Positions 8,451-17,466 of a DNA stretch of 64,000 bases are shown here, one piece after another. The translations under genes were made by a program, and so were the position numbers. The stretch's first letter is position 1; each line of letters opens with the position of its first letter. The notes under the pieces were generated by a model. That model saw only the letters and a list, made by a program, of their open reading frames with translations, was not told the DNA's origin and made no database searches. Source of the DNA: SHAN690 sp040221375 (GTDB lineage: Bacteria > Bacteroidota > Bacteroidia > Flavobacteriales_G > Salibacteraceae). The DNA lies in the NCBI GenBank assembly GCA_040221375.1, contig JAVKEP010000098.1:1-64000 (forward strand), in the 5' to 3' direction.

Positions 8451-9944
8451 TCAATCAGTTATACTTTTTCGCTTGGACTGAAGTCCCTGAAATCCAAGTC
8501 CATTCATCAGATCGTAGTGCGGAGCGAGCAGTACGGCAAAGCTCCCGTTTGACCACGTCGGCGGGCCCAACACGTCTTCGTCGTATTCCCAGGCCAGTTC
8601 TACCAAGGCCGAATGCTGCCAATCAGCATTGTATCCTGCAGTGGCCTTTTTACTCAAGGCAGGTATTCGGTCGTGGATGGGCTTGTTGCGCGCTGGGATC
8701 TCTCCATTTGCATAAAACATGACTTGCCACTGCAAGCCCGCATTGATGGTAAATACGGACTTTACCTCCTCCGATTTCAAATATTGCACCAGCTCTGTTA
8801 TGCTTCCACGCGTGTAGTCTTCGTAGGTAACCTTGCCACTTTGTGACCATACCACCGCGGACAAGGCGATCAGGGTTGATAGGAAACCCATAGCCAACCG
8901 CCGTGAACGTTTGTCAGCATACGCCTCTTCCAACAAAAGCAACATCGTGGGAAAGAGAAAGCCAAAGAGCGGCAATGCGTATCGCGGCGCGGCCGAAACC
9001 AAGAAAAAGGGAACTACAAAGACCGTTGCCATGGCTCCAATACCAGCTAGGTAAAACAGACCTCTCGCTCGTTGCTTGACCGCTTGAACTACCGCGCCGA
9101 ACCATACACCTACAACCAATAACGCCAGTACAAGAACGTAGGGCCGAGTGGCCCAAAAGCCAGCATAGGCACGTCCGTGCAGATATAGACCGTTGAAATT
9201 GCGCTCAAAGTAGGAGAGGTAAATCGATGCGTTGTTGGACACTCGCGCCCCTGCCACCGTGAAAAATTGCGGATCATAAAATAGGTAATCGGGTTGTGCG
9301 AGGTGTGGTGGGATCCAAGCTAGGCAAATGCCTGCAATCAATGTGAGGGCTAACCTTGGGTTCAAAGCGTCTCGATTCATTGCTGCCAACGCAAAGAATG
9401 CAGTTCCTAAAGACCACAGTGGATGCAAATGAAACAGCAACCCTAAGCCTACGCCCATCATCAGGGAAAAAAGCAAGGTACTTCTGTACTTGCATACGGC
9501 TAGGTAAATCAACAAGTTACTCAAGGCGAAGGCCGGAACATATCCGCCTCGGATTCGGATGCCCCACAAGAACCAGGTTGTGCATGTCACTAACATGATT
9601 GCTAGCGTCCATGCTAGAACCGGTGTCGTCTTGTGTTTTGCCATGAGAAAAAGAAAGTACACGCCGAGGACAAACCAGAGCAATTGTGGAACCTTGATGG
9701 TAAAGGGCGTGATCCCACCCAGTAAAACAGCAGGAAGCGCTGCCAGCAATTCAGGAAAAATCAGCCCGTATTTCTGTCCCGGGAAAATCCAGTAAAAGAT
9801 CCCATCTTCCACCCAAAGTCGCGTGCAAATTCCCAACACGGATTCATCGGAGTCGAGTACGAAATTTTCGCTGAGCACGTGGGGAAGCCTAATCAATACG
9901 GCCACGACCAATAAAGTGAAGAAGTTCCTAAGGTGAATCAGCAT
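8451..9944 (-). CDS. Multi-pass membrane glycosyltransferase, GT-C type (ArnT/PMT-like)
   Basis: A 497-residue inner-membrane protein with about ten predicted membrane helices and a C-terminal soluble domain (about 390-497). The first periplasmic loop holds an acidic motif (FVLDSDESVLG), as in lipid-linked-sugar dependent GT-C enzymes, in which Asp/Glu residues there form the active site. Glycan donor and acceptor are not identifiable. The gene starts 20 bp after the glyS stop on the same strand, so it may be read through from glyS, with the TonB receptor downstream. Confidence 0.72.
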   Translation of the reverse strand: MLIHLRNFFTLLVVAVLIRLPHVLSENFVLDSDESVLGICTRLWVEDGIFYWIFPGQKYGLIFPELLAALPAVLLGGITPFTIKVPQLLWFVLGVYFLFLMAKHKTTPVLAWTLAIMLVTCTTWFLWGIRIRGGYVPAFALSNLLIYLAVCKYRSTLLFSLMMGVGLGLLFHLHPLWSLGTAFFALAAMNRDALNPRLALTLIAGICLAWIPPHLAQPDYLFYDPQFFTVAGARVSNNASIYLSYFERNFNGLYLHGRAYAGFWATRPYVLVLALLVVGVWFGAVVQAVKQRARGLFYLAGIGAMATVFVVPFFLVSAAPRYALPLFGFLFPTMLLLLEEAYADKRSRRLAMGFLSTLIALSAVVWSQSGKVTYEDYTRGSITELVQYLKSEEVKSVFTINAGLQWQVMFYANGEIPARNKPIHDRIPALSKKATAGYNADWQHSALVELAWEYDEDVLGPPTWSNGSFAVLLAPHYDLMNGLGFQGLQSKRKSITD

Positions 9945-9964
9945 GCTAGGAACAAATTAATGCG

Positions 9965-11482
9965 TTACGCGCCGATATTCTCCCGTAACAAGCCTTGGAG
10001 TTCCGAAACACTTACTCTTTTCTGTTGCATTGAATCGCGCTCACGCACGGTTACAGTGTTGTCTTCCAAGGTCTGGTGGTCAATGGTCACGGCATAAGGA
10101 GTGCCGATGGCGTCTTGCCTTCTGTACCTCCTTCCAATCGCATCCTTTTCGTCGTATTGACACATGAATTGCATCTTGAGCGCGTCGATTACCTCCCTGG
10201 CCTTTTCAGGAAGTCCATCTTTTTTTACCAAAGGCAAGACCGCTACCTTATAGGGCGCAAGCTTAGGGGGAATGCGGAGCACCGTTCGTTCCGATCCATC
10301 CTCCAACTTCTCTTCTTCGTACGCTTGTGATAGAATTGCCAAGAACATGCGGTCGAGGCCAATACTGGTCTCTACCACATAAGGGACGTAGTTTTTATTC
10401 TCTTCCGGATCAAAGTACTGCAGTTTCTTTCCGCTGTGTACTTCATGTTGTTTCAGATCAAAGTCCGTCCGCGAGTGGATGCCCTCGAGTTCTTTGAAAC
10501 CGAAGGGGAAATTGAATTCAATATCCGCTGCGGCATTGGCGTAATGGGCCAGTTTGATGTGGTCATGAAATCGATATGCTGACGCCGGCATCCCCAAGTC
10601 GAGGTGCCATTGCATCCGTTGATCCTTCCAGTATTCGTACCACTCCATTTCGGTTCCTGGCTTGACGAAGAACTGCATTTCCATTTGTTCAAATTCCCGC
10701 ATACGAAAGATGAACTGCCGCGCAACGATTTCGTTCCTAAAGGCCTTTCCAGTTTGGGCTATCCCAAACGGAATCTTCATCCGGCCCGACTTCTGAACGT
10801 TCAAATAATTGACAAATATGCCCTGTGCGGTTTCTGGTCTCAGGTAGATCTTGCTCGCACCTTCGGCCGTTGAACCGACTTCAGTGCTGAACATGAGGTT
10901 GAATTGGCGCACGTCGGTCCAGTTTCGCGAGCCACTAATCGGGTCTACGATTTCCTCATCGATGATCAGCTGCTTCAGTCCTTCAAGGTCTTCATTTTCA
11001 AGGCAGCTCTTCATTCTCTCTTCGATTGCACTGATGCGATCTACGTATCCTTTCACGCGTGGATTGGTCTCCTTGTACATTGCGGGGTCAAACGATTCAC
11101 CGAATCGCTTTGCCGCCTTGGCTACTTCTTTGTCGATTTTGGACTCGATTTTAGCGATATGGTCTTCGATCAGCACATCCGCTCTGTATCTCTTCTTAGA
11201 GTCTTTGTTATCGATGAGCGGATCATTAAACGCATCGACATGTCCCGACGCCTTCCATGTCGTGGGATGCATAAAAATCGCTGCGTCAATGCCGACGATG
11301 TTTTCATGCATCTGAACCATGCTTTTCCACCAATGGTCTCGAATGTTCTTTTTGAGTTCTGCCCCTAGCTGTCCGTAGTCATACACCGCGCTCAACCCGT
11401 CATAAATCTCGCTCGACTGAAATACGAATCCGTACTCCTTGGCATGCGAAATCACGTTCTTGAATTTATCCTCCTGATTCAT
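9965..11482 (-). CDS. glyS: Glycyl-tRNA synthetase (alpha2 type)
   Basis: Class II synthetase that charges tRNA-Gly. The 505-residue single-chain type has the N-terminal KEYGFVFQSSEIYDGLSAVYDYG, the motif 2 region GKAFRNEIVARQFIFRMREFEQ, the GlyRS element ETAQGIFVNYLN, and the C-terminal anticodon-binding domain (KVAVLPLVKKDGLPEKA onward). ATG 11482 (MNQEDKFKNVISHAKEYG) matches the usual start; an upstream TTG/ATG extension to 11503 is not needed. An exact -7 promoter element lies only four bases before this ATG. Confidence 0.97.
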   Translation of the reverse strand: MNQEDKFKNVISHAKEYGFVFQSSEIYDGLSAVYDYGQLGAELKKNIRDHWWKSMVQMHENIVGIDAAIFMHPTTWKASGHVDAFNDPLIDNKDSKKRYRADVLIEDHIAKIESKIDKEVAKAAKRFGESFDPAMYKETNPRVKGYVDRISAIEERMKSCLENEDLEGLKQLIIDEEIVDPISGSRNWTDVRQFNLMFSTEVGSTAEGASKIYLRPETAQGIFVNYLNVQKSGRMKIPFGIAQTGKAFRNEIVARQFIFRMREFEQMEMQFFVKPGTEMEWYEYWKDQRMQWHLDLGMPASAYRFHDHIKLAHYANAAADIEFNFPFGFKELEGIHSRTDFDLKQHEVHSGKKLQYFDPEENKNYVPYVVETSIGLDRMFLAILSQAYEEEKLEDGSERTVLRIPPKLAPYKVAVLPLVKKDGLPEKAREVIDALKMQFMCQYDEKDAIGRRYRRQDAIGTPYAVTIDHQTLEDNTVTVRERDSMQQKRVSVSELQGLLRENIGA

Positions 11483-11486
11483 GCTG

Positions 11487-11494
11487 CAAAAGTA
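11487..11494 (-). promoter_or_regulatory. Predicted -7 element directly before glyS (leaderless mRNA possible)
   Basis: On the minus strand TACTTTTG matches TAnnTTTG exactly and is followed by CAGC and then the glyS ATG. If this element is used, transcription would begin at or next to the start codon. No clean -33 TTTG is visible at 17-23 bp. Confidence 0.4.
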
Positions 11495-11527
11495 TGCAGT
11501 CAATTGAACGAAAGGAGGGAAAAAAGA

Positions 11528-11554
11528 AAGCCCCGAACCTTTCGGCCGGGGCTT
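11528..11554 (-). terminator. Intrinsic terminator of the SusC/SusD operon
   Basis: AAGCCCCG pairs with CGGGGCTT (8 bp, extended by CC/GG) and on the minus strand is followed by CTTTCTTTTTT. It lies 25 bp after the susD-like stop and separates the uptake operon from glyS. Confidence 0.8.
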
Positions 11555-11578
11555 CCTGTAACCAAACTTCTAAGGAAG

Positions 11579-13003
11579 TTAGTTCACGTCCCAGAATACT
11601 TTGTCCATGACGTTGTCATTGCCGCTATTGGCAGCACTTACATTGTCACTGTTGACCGAATATTCATCAACGCTATAATTGTAACGAGTTGGAGGTACGG
11701 TACCAGCCTCAGCTGCGACAGCCATTGTAGGAGCATCATAGAGCCTCCATGTTGACCACGCTTCAAAACCACGGTTGTACATAGCAACCCACTTTTGCGT
11801 TCCAATGACGTTCTTCCAATTGTTGGCGTCATAAGCGGTTTCGGCGAGGAAGGTAGAATCACTTGTACCTGCTCCCGTCCACAACATCACGGACTCTTGA
11901 AGAGCGTTGTTGTAGTGATCTTCAGCTGTTCCGCCTGCATTCCAACCGCGAGCAGCTGCTTCTGCCTTCATGAAAAGGACCTCGTCGTAAGACATGATCC
12001 AATGTGCCATGGTTGGGTCATCAAGCATATCTCCTGGCTGCGAGAAGTTGTTGTAAGCCCCTCCAGCTCCGTGAGGGTTGCCCACCACGTTGCCCAAGGA
12101 ATCCAATGCGCGGAAGTAATACGCTCTACGAGGATCGTTCTGCGTATTCAATATGTCTCCCAAGGTTTGGGATGCAACGAAGTCAGTCCGTCCGCTCTGA
12201 ACCAAATCTTCCCATAACGGGTTGGTATTTGGTACGCCGCCCTCAAAATTGATGACTGCGTTTGAAGAGCTTGAGGACAACACACCCGAACTGATGGCAG
12301 CTTCTGCCCATCCTTGTGCATCTCCAGCAGCAACATCCGCCATGCGCAATGCAAGCTTCAGTTTCAGAGAATTTCCGAATTCTGCCCAGCTCATCTCCGA
12401 TCCGGAATAGATCAAGTCTGAGCCTCCGAGATCACCGGATGAACCACTTCCATTGAGCGCACTTACCGCCCCATCGATTCTTGAAATCAAATCGCGGTAT
12501 ACCGACTCAGCGTCGTCATACACAGGATTCAATTTCTCTAGTAAGCCAATTGCTTCCGTATAAGGCACATCATTGAATAAATCAACGAGGATGTGATACG
12601 TATAAGCTTCCATCAAGGTGATCATTGCACCCTGGGTAGCTTTGTCAGCATCAGAAAGCAAAGCGTCGGCTTCAATGAATATTCGCGCCTCATTGAGGTC
12701 GCGTAGAACATTGGTATATAGCGCGTTAAAAACTCGACCATTGATGTTACGCTCAATCAGCTCATAGTTGGACTCGTCCGTATAGGTCGTTTGTGTCCAA
12801 TGCTGAGACCAAAGTCGAAGCGTATTCTCATTGACATTGGGAGTTGCGTCATAGCGAAACAGCTCCTTTTGTGCATTAGCGAACAGCATACCTGGTGGAA
12901 CCTCTTCAGGAGCCTTGGTATTTTCGTTCAAGCTGTTGATATCCTTTGTACAAGAAGAAACTCCTAAAAGGACAACGGTTGAATAGATGAATAACTTTTT
13001 CAT
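11579..13003 (-). CDS. SusD/RagB-family nutrient-binding outer-membrane lipoprotein
   Basis: A 474-residue surface lipoprotein that caps a SusC transporter and binds its substrate. The signal ends in the lipobox SSC (MKKLFIYSTVVLLGVSSC), so Cys17 would be lipidated. Features of the SusD-like superfamily are the N-terminal Asn/Leu-rich segment after the Cys, helical TPR-like pairs (LLEKLNPVYDDAESVYRDL) and the C-terminal W-rich GFEAWSTWRLYDAP. The SusD-like_2 subgroup looks most likely. It lies 10 bp downstream of the SusC gene and forms an operon with it. No glycan enzymes lie next to the pair, so a peptide or another nutrient is as likely as a glycan. Confidence 0.92.
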   Translation of the reverse strand: MKKLFIYSTVVLLGVSSCTKDINSLNENTKAPEEVPPGMLFANAQKELFRYDATPNVNENTLRLWSQHWTQTTYTDESNYELIERNINGRVFNALYTNVLRDLNEARIFIEADALLSDADKATQGAMITLMEAYTYHILVDLFNDVPYTEAIGLLEKLNPVYDDAESVYRDLISRIDGAVSALNGSGSSGDLGGSDLIYSGSEMSWAEFGNSLKLKLALRMADVAAGDAQGWAEAAISSGVLSSSSSNAVINFEGGVPNTNPLWEDLVQSGRTDFVASQTLGDILNTQNDPRRAYYFRALDSLGNVVGNPHGAGGAYNNFSQPGDMLDDPTMAHWIMSYDEVLFMKAEAAARGWNAGGTAEDHYNNALQESVMLWTGAGTSDSTFLAETAYDANNWKNVIGTQKWVAMYNRGFEAWSTWRLYDAPTMAVAAEAGTVPPTRYNYSVDEYSVNSDNVSAANSGNDNVMDKVFWDVN

Positions 13004-13013
13004 GATGTTTCTT

Positions 13014-16000
13014 TTAGAATTTTAGCGTTACGTTGAATCCGTACTCACGAACTGCTGGGTAAGCTCCCGACTGATAGCCTTGGATGTTACCCGCACTGAG
13101 TCCAGCTTCTGGATCCGTGTAAGGTGAGTTCTTGTGAAGGATGGCAAGGTTTCTACCGACCAAGCTCACCGATAGACCACCGATTGGCCAATTCTCTGTA
13201 ACAGAGCTTGGCACCGTGTAGGTGATGGCCAACTGACGAAGCTTGACATAAGTAGCGTCATAGATGTGAAGCGCATTTGGAGCAGTAGCCCAACCAGAAG
13301 AGTTTGCGTAGTTACCATAGTAACCGTACACATCATTGGCTGTTCCATCCGATGTGAAGTTTCCGTCATCATCTAGGATGTAATCTCCATTCTCATCGAT
13401 GGCAGCATTCATACCTCCGATTGGAAGTCCTCCGCCGTCTTCAACTTCTGCACGTACAGGGTTGCCCTTGTCGTTCGTACCAGCTGTGAAGTCGTAGATA
13501 CCCGTTCCGTATCCGTACCATGTATCGAGAGAGAAGAAGTCTCCTCCTTTCTGAACATCGATCAAAGCCATTACAGAAATGGTCTTGTAGCTGAACGTGT
13601 TCGTCCAACCTCCCGTCCAATCTGGAAGCATGTTTCCGATCACCTCTGTAGAAGCCGAGCGAGCGTATCGCTTTCCTCCGAATGGATGGTCGTATACAAT
13701 CGGCTCGCCGTTGTCAGCATAAACGAAGTTGGTTCCTTTGATGACACCAAACGGCTGTCCGATTTCGGCTTCAACCGTAATACCACCCTGCATTGAAGTG
13801 AGCTGGTAAGCGTCTAGGCCTTCGGTCAATTCAAGAACCTTGTTTCTGTTCAACGCCCAATTCACACGTGTTTCCCAACGGAAGTCGTCGGTCTTGATAA
13901 CGTCGGCATAAGCAGAAAGCTCGATTCCTTGGTTTTGAACATTACCAGCATTGATCGCTTGGAAGATGGTTCCAGTAGAACTAGACACGCGCGCCAATAA
14001 AATTTGGTCGATCGTATTCGTTCTGTAGATGGTGAGATCCAAGCCCAATCGGTCTTTGGCGAATTTGTTTTCAAAGCCAATCTCGAAGGTCTTACTCTGC
14101 TCAGGACGCAACAATGCGTTCGGGTTCGTATTCGGCGCTGTGGCCAACGTAACCCCTCCGAATGTAGACTGGATGTTGTAGTTGGTGCGGAGCGACTGAA
14201 CTGGCGCATCGTTACCTACTTCAGCATAGTTTACACGGAACTTACCAAAGTCCATGAAGTCGAGGTCCAACAACTCAGAGTATACGAGACTGGCAGAAAT
14301 CGCTGGGTAGTCGTACACGTTGTTGTCTTCAGGTAGTGTTGAACTGATGTCCACTCGGTAAGATAGATCGAGGTACAAGAAGTTCTTGTATCCCATCGTA
14401 GCCCGACCGAAGTATCCATCAACTGCTCGTTCCCACTCTCGCTCATACGGACGGTCGAGGATCTTGTAGTCGTTCGTCGAAGGAAGGAAGGTTGGAGCAA
14501 TGACCCCATCCACACCATTCGAAAGAGCATAAAGGCCAGGAACGATCAAACCGCCGTTGGTTTGTCCTTCCGTTTCACGGCTTCCTTGTCTTCTAAGGTT
14601 GGTTCCCAAGTTACCATCGAGCTTGATGTCTTCGTTCAACGCTTTCTCAAACGAGAGGAGGAGATCATAGTTGCGCTCGTAGTATGCTCGTGTATACTTA
14701 TAGTACATAGGTACGTCGACCGAGCCTTCTGCGATTCGCTCTTCTCTGGTTTCATCGTAACTATCGTTGGTCACACGGCCCATTACGCTCAACCAATCGG
14801 TAAGCTGGTATGTAGCTGCGATGTTTCCAATCATTCGATTACGCTCATCGTTCTGGAAGCTCTCAGCTCTCATGAAGTATGGGTTATCGAAGTAATGAGG
14901 TTGGGTTCTAGTGGCCTCAGGGAAGGTGAAACCGAGCGGGTTCCATGTAAGGTTTTTCCCTGTCAGTTCATATGCTTCTCGTTGCTTTTGAAGATCTGTA
15001 CCTACACCGTACCATTGTCTGAACGACTGGTTAGGGTTACGGCTATCGTACCCGGTTCCAAATCTACCCTCTCCAGTAGTCAACGCAATTTGACTCGATG
15101 CAGACATCGAAAGCTTATCAGACAATCGGTAGGTCAAGTTAATTGAAGCGTTGCTTCGGTTCAACTGCGAATTTGGAAGGATTCCCGTTTGGCGCATGTC
15201 GGTCAAACCAACGCGGTAAGAACCATTTTCATTGGCACCTTCTAATGCAACGCTATTGTTGAGCATTACTGAAGTCTCATAGAATGAAGTAGGATCATTC
15301 TCTGATGCTTGGTAAGGCTGGCGCTGTCCGTAAGTCTCGAGTTCAGGGTAGATAGACTCCCATGTTAGGACTTCATCTACTTCGCTAAATGCAAGGCCAT
15401 AGGACGCATCCTCTCCTGCAGGAGTAGCGTAGTTGTCGATCGTGCCGTCTCCATCAAAATCAACTTCTTCTAAGTAACCATTGGCTACGATTCCGTTAAA
15501 TAGAGTGTCAGGTCCATAATACTGACCATATCCTGCACCGTATTCGTTCTGGTAGGAGGGCATGGTGTTCTTATTGATCTGGCCCATGGTAACACCGGAA
15601 GAAACCGTAACACCGATTCCTTTCCCTTTACCCTTGGTGCCTTTTTTGGTAGTGATGAGGATCACACCATTTGCTGCACGTGAACCGTAAAGGGCGGTTG
15701 CGGCAGCTCCTTTCAATACCGATACCGAAGCAATGTCTTCAGAGTTGATGTCCATTGCAGCGTTACCGTAATCATATCCCCCTCTACCCGTGCGTTGGTT
15801 CTGAGAGTTCGTGATTTCGTTACTGATCGGCACACCATCCACCACATAGAGCGGCTGGTTGTTGCCTCCGATGGAAGTATATCCTCGGATAATTACGTTA
15901 GCAGAACCGCCCATGGTACCGCTGTTCTTAATCTGCGCACCCGCCACCTGGCCTGATAACGCACTCATGAAATTGACATCCTTTACACGGGAGATGTCCT

Positions 16001-16379
16001 CGCCACTCACGGATTGTTGTGAGTAACCAAGGGCCTTCTTCTCTCGCGAGATGCCTAGGGCTGTTACCACCACCTCGTTCAATTCCACGCCTGAGGCCAT
16101 GGTCACGTCGAGTTTGGCGTTGGCTCCGACTGGTCGTTCTACGCTCTGCATTCCGATGAATGAGAACACGAGAACAGCGTCGCCGTTGGGGACTTCAAGG
16201 GAATATTTCCCGTCCATATCCGTAGATGTACCGTTGGTTGTCCCTTTGATCACGACCGATACCCCAGGAAGGGTTTCGCCGTCATCAGATTTGACAACAC
16301 CTGATACCTTTTGCTGCGCGAGTAGCATCCCACTGGAAAGGAGGAATACTGCAGCAACTGACAATAGATGCTTAATCAT
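13014..16379 (-). CDS. SusC/RagA-family TonB-linked outer-membrane transporter
   Basis: A 1121-residue barrel transporter. In order: signal peptide (MIKHLLSVAAVFLLSSGMLLAQ), carboxypeptidase-like domain (about 23-100, VSGVVKSDDGETLPGVSV), TonB-box region and plug (ALGISREKKALGYS; QVAGAQIKNSG; IIRGYTSIGGNNQPLYVVDG, all typical SusC signatures), then a barrel ending in VREYGFNVTLKF. It works with the SusD-like lipoprotein encoded downstream to import a bulky nutrient by TonB energy. A 152-bp divergent gap separates it from the DUF3109 gene; a near match to the -7 consensus (TTTATTTG) lies in it. Substrate unknown. Confidence 0.95.
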   Translation of the reverse strand: MIKHLLSVAAVFLLSSGMLLAQQKVSGVVKSDDGETLPGVSVVIKGTTNGTSTDMDGKYSLEVPNGDAVLVFSFIGMQSVERPVGANAKLDVTMASGVELNEVVVTALGISREKKALGYSQQSVSGEDISRVKDVNFMSALSGQVAGAQIKNSGTMGGSANVIIRGYTSIGGNNQPLYVVDGVPISNEITNSQNQRTGRGGYDYGNAAMDINSEDIASVSVLKGAAATALYGSRAANGVILITTKKGTKGKGKGIGVTVSSGVTMGQINKNTMPSYQNEYGAGYGQYYGPDTLFNGIVANGYLEEVDFDGDGTIDNYATPAGEDASYGLAFSEVDEVLTWESIYPELETYGQRQPYQASENDPTSFYETSVMLNNSVALEGANENGSYRVGLTDMRQTGILPNSQLNRSNASINLTYRLSDKLSMSASSQIALTTGEGRFGTGYDSRNPNQSFRQWYGVGTDLQKQREAYELTGKNLTWNPLGFTFPEATRTQPHYFDNPYFMRAESFQNDERNRMIGNIAATYQLTDWLSVMGRVTNDSYDETREERIAEGSVDVPMYYKYTRAYYERNYDLLLSFEKALNEDIKLDGNLGTNLRRQGSRETEGQTNGGLIVPGLYALSNGVDGVIAPTFLPSTNDYKILDRPYEREWERAVDGYFGRATMGYKNFLYLDLSYRVDISSTLPEDNNVYDYPAISASLVYSELLDLDFMDFGKFRVNYAEVGNDAPVQSLRTNYNIQSTFGGVTLATAPNTNPNALLRPEQSKTFEIGFENKFAKDRLGLDLTIYRTNTIDQILLARVSSSTGTIFQAINAGNVQNQGIELSAYADVIKTDDFRWETRVNWALNRNKVLELTEGLDAYQLTSMQGGITVEAEIGQPFGVIKGTNFVYADNGEPIVYDHPFGGKRYARSASTEVIGNMLPDWTGGWTNTFSYKTISVMALIDVQKGGDFFSLDTWYGYGTGIYDFTAGTNDKGNPVRAEVEDGGGLPIGGMNAAIDENGDYILDDDGNFTSDGTANDVYGYYGNYANSSGWATAPNALHIYDATYVKLRQLAITYTVPSSVTENWPIGGLSVSLVGRNLAILHKNSPYTDPEAGLSAGNIQGYQSGAYPAVREYGFNVTLKF

Positions 16380-16531
16380 AGGTTAATTATTTAGTTTGGT
16401 TAACATGACAAATAAATAATATTTTCTTGTGTTTTCGTCGATAAATCGCTTTTATTCTCCGACGAACATGTTGTTTCGGTTGTATTAAATGCGGAAATTC
16501 ACCGCACTAAATCCTAAAGTGACAGCCTTTT

Positions 16532-17116
16532 ATGGTACAGATCGACGATCAATTAATATCCTTAGATGTATTCGAAGAGAGCTTCGTTTGCGACCTAAAG
16601 GCGTGCAAGGGCGCCTGCTGCGTGGAAGGCGACGCGGGAGCTCCTCTGACGGATGAGGAAATCGACACCATTGAAAAAGCCTACGAGGGGGTGAAAGCAT
16701 TCCTGCGGCCGGAAGGTGTGAAGGCGATCGAAGAGCAGGGCACCTCTATCCAGGATGAAGATGGCGATTGGGTAACTCCGCTGATCGAAGGCAAGGAATG
16801 TGCGTTTACTCTTTTCGATGAGAAAGGAACCGCCATGTGTGGAATTGAAACGGCTTGGAAAGCAGGCGCGACCGAATTTCAGAAACCGGTTTCATGCCAC
16901 TTGTACCCGATTCGAACCAAACGGTTCAAAGAGTTTGAAGCGGTAAACTACGAGCGTTGGAGTATTTGCAGTCCTGCATGTTCCTTAGGCAAGGAGCTAA
17001 AAACGCCCGTTTACCGATTTGCCAAAGACGCCTTGATTCGGAAATATGGAGAGGAATGGTACGGCGCATTGGAAAAAGCTGCTGAGGAGCTTTCTAAAAT
17101 GGAACAGAATAAGTGA
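16532..17116 (+). CDS. DUF3109 family cysteine-rich protein
   Basis: A 194-residue cytoplasmic protein of the DUF3109 family, found widely in Bacteroidota. Conserved Cys clusters are CDLKACKGACC (about residues 20-30), CAF, CGIE, SCHLYPIR and CSPACSLG. The arrangement resembles the YkgJ-type Cys-rich metal-binding families, so a zinc or iron-sulphur site is plausible but unproven. A small dyad (TGCGG/CCGCA) lies in the upstream region near 16490-16506. The ribonucleotide reductase leader follows. No role is known to me. Confidence 0.85.
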   Translation: MVQIDDQLISLDVFEESFVCDLKACKGACCVEGDAGAPLTDEEIDTIEKAYEGVKAFLRPEGVKAIEEQGTSIQDEDGDWVTPLIEGKECAFTLFDEKGTAMCGIETAWKAGATEFQKPVSCHLYPIRTKRFKEFEAVNYERWSICSPACSLGKELKTPVYRFAKDALIRKYGEEWYGALEKAAEELSKMEQNK

Positions 17117-17466
17117 ACCACCAAATGAAAGTTGTCATTCCCGTTCTAATTAACACCCCAGTTTGTGTCAAACCTACGCTGACAGGGAGGTGAGATTCAA
17201 CAAATTATTTTTTGAACAAAATCACAAATCACCGAGTGTTCAAAAAGTCGTCCAATTGTCAATAAAAATGGTTTGACTCGGGAGCCATTTTTCTCAAGTT
17301 TTGTTGAGCAGAAAATCAGAAGGGGGTGCAGGCCCCCTTCGACGCCTAAAGGATAACCTTCCTTTAAACCGCTGAATTTCATTGGGTTAAACTAAATCGC
17401 CCGTGGGCGACACTTGGATTTTTTGGCCCATATTGAACCTGACAAAAACGACCTAGAGACCGCACC
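17117..17466 (+). promoter_or_regulatory. Structured intergenic region/leader upstream of nrdB-nrdA
   Basis: This 350-bp gene-free stretch holds a run of inverted repeats: GTTTG/CAAAC at 17161-17173; TTTTTGAACA/TGTTCAAAAA at 17209-17246 (10 bp, 18-base spacer); AAAAATGG/CCATTTTT at 17264-17292 (8 bp); CTCAA/TTGAG at 17293-17308; GAAGGGGG/CCCCCTTC at 17319-17340 (8 bp, 6-base loop); AAAGG/CCTTT at 17348-17365; and TCGCCC/GGGCGA at 17397-17410. No exact TAnnTTTG promoter element and no clear NrdR box pair was found. The run may be an RNA leader controlling nrdBA, protein-binding sites, or partly the terminator of the upstream gene. Confidence 0.5.

Noticed and set aside
14562..15146. A 194-codon plus-strand open frame inside the SusC gene
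   Set aside because: It is antisense to conserved barrel-coding sequence and its translation has no recognisable features.
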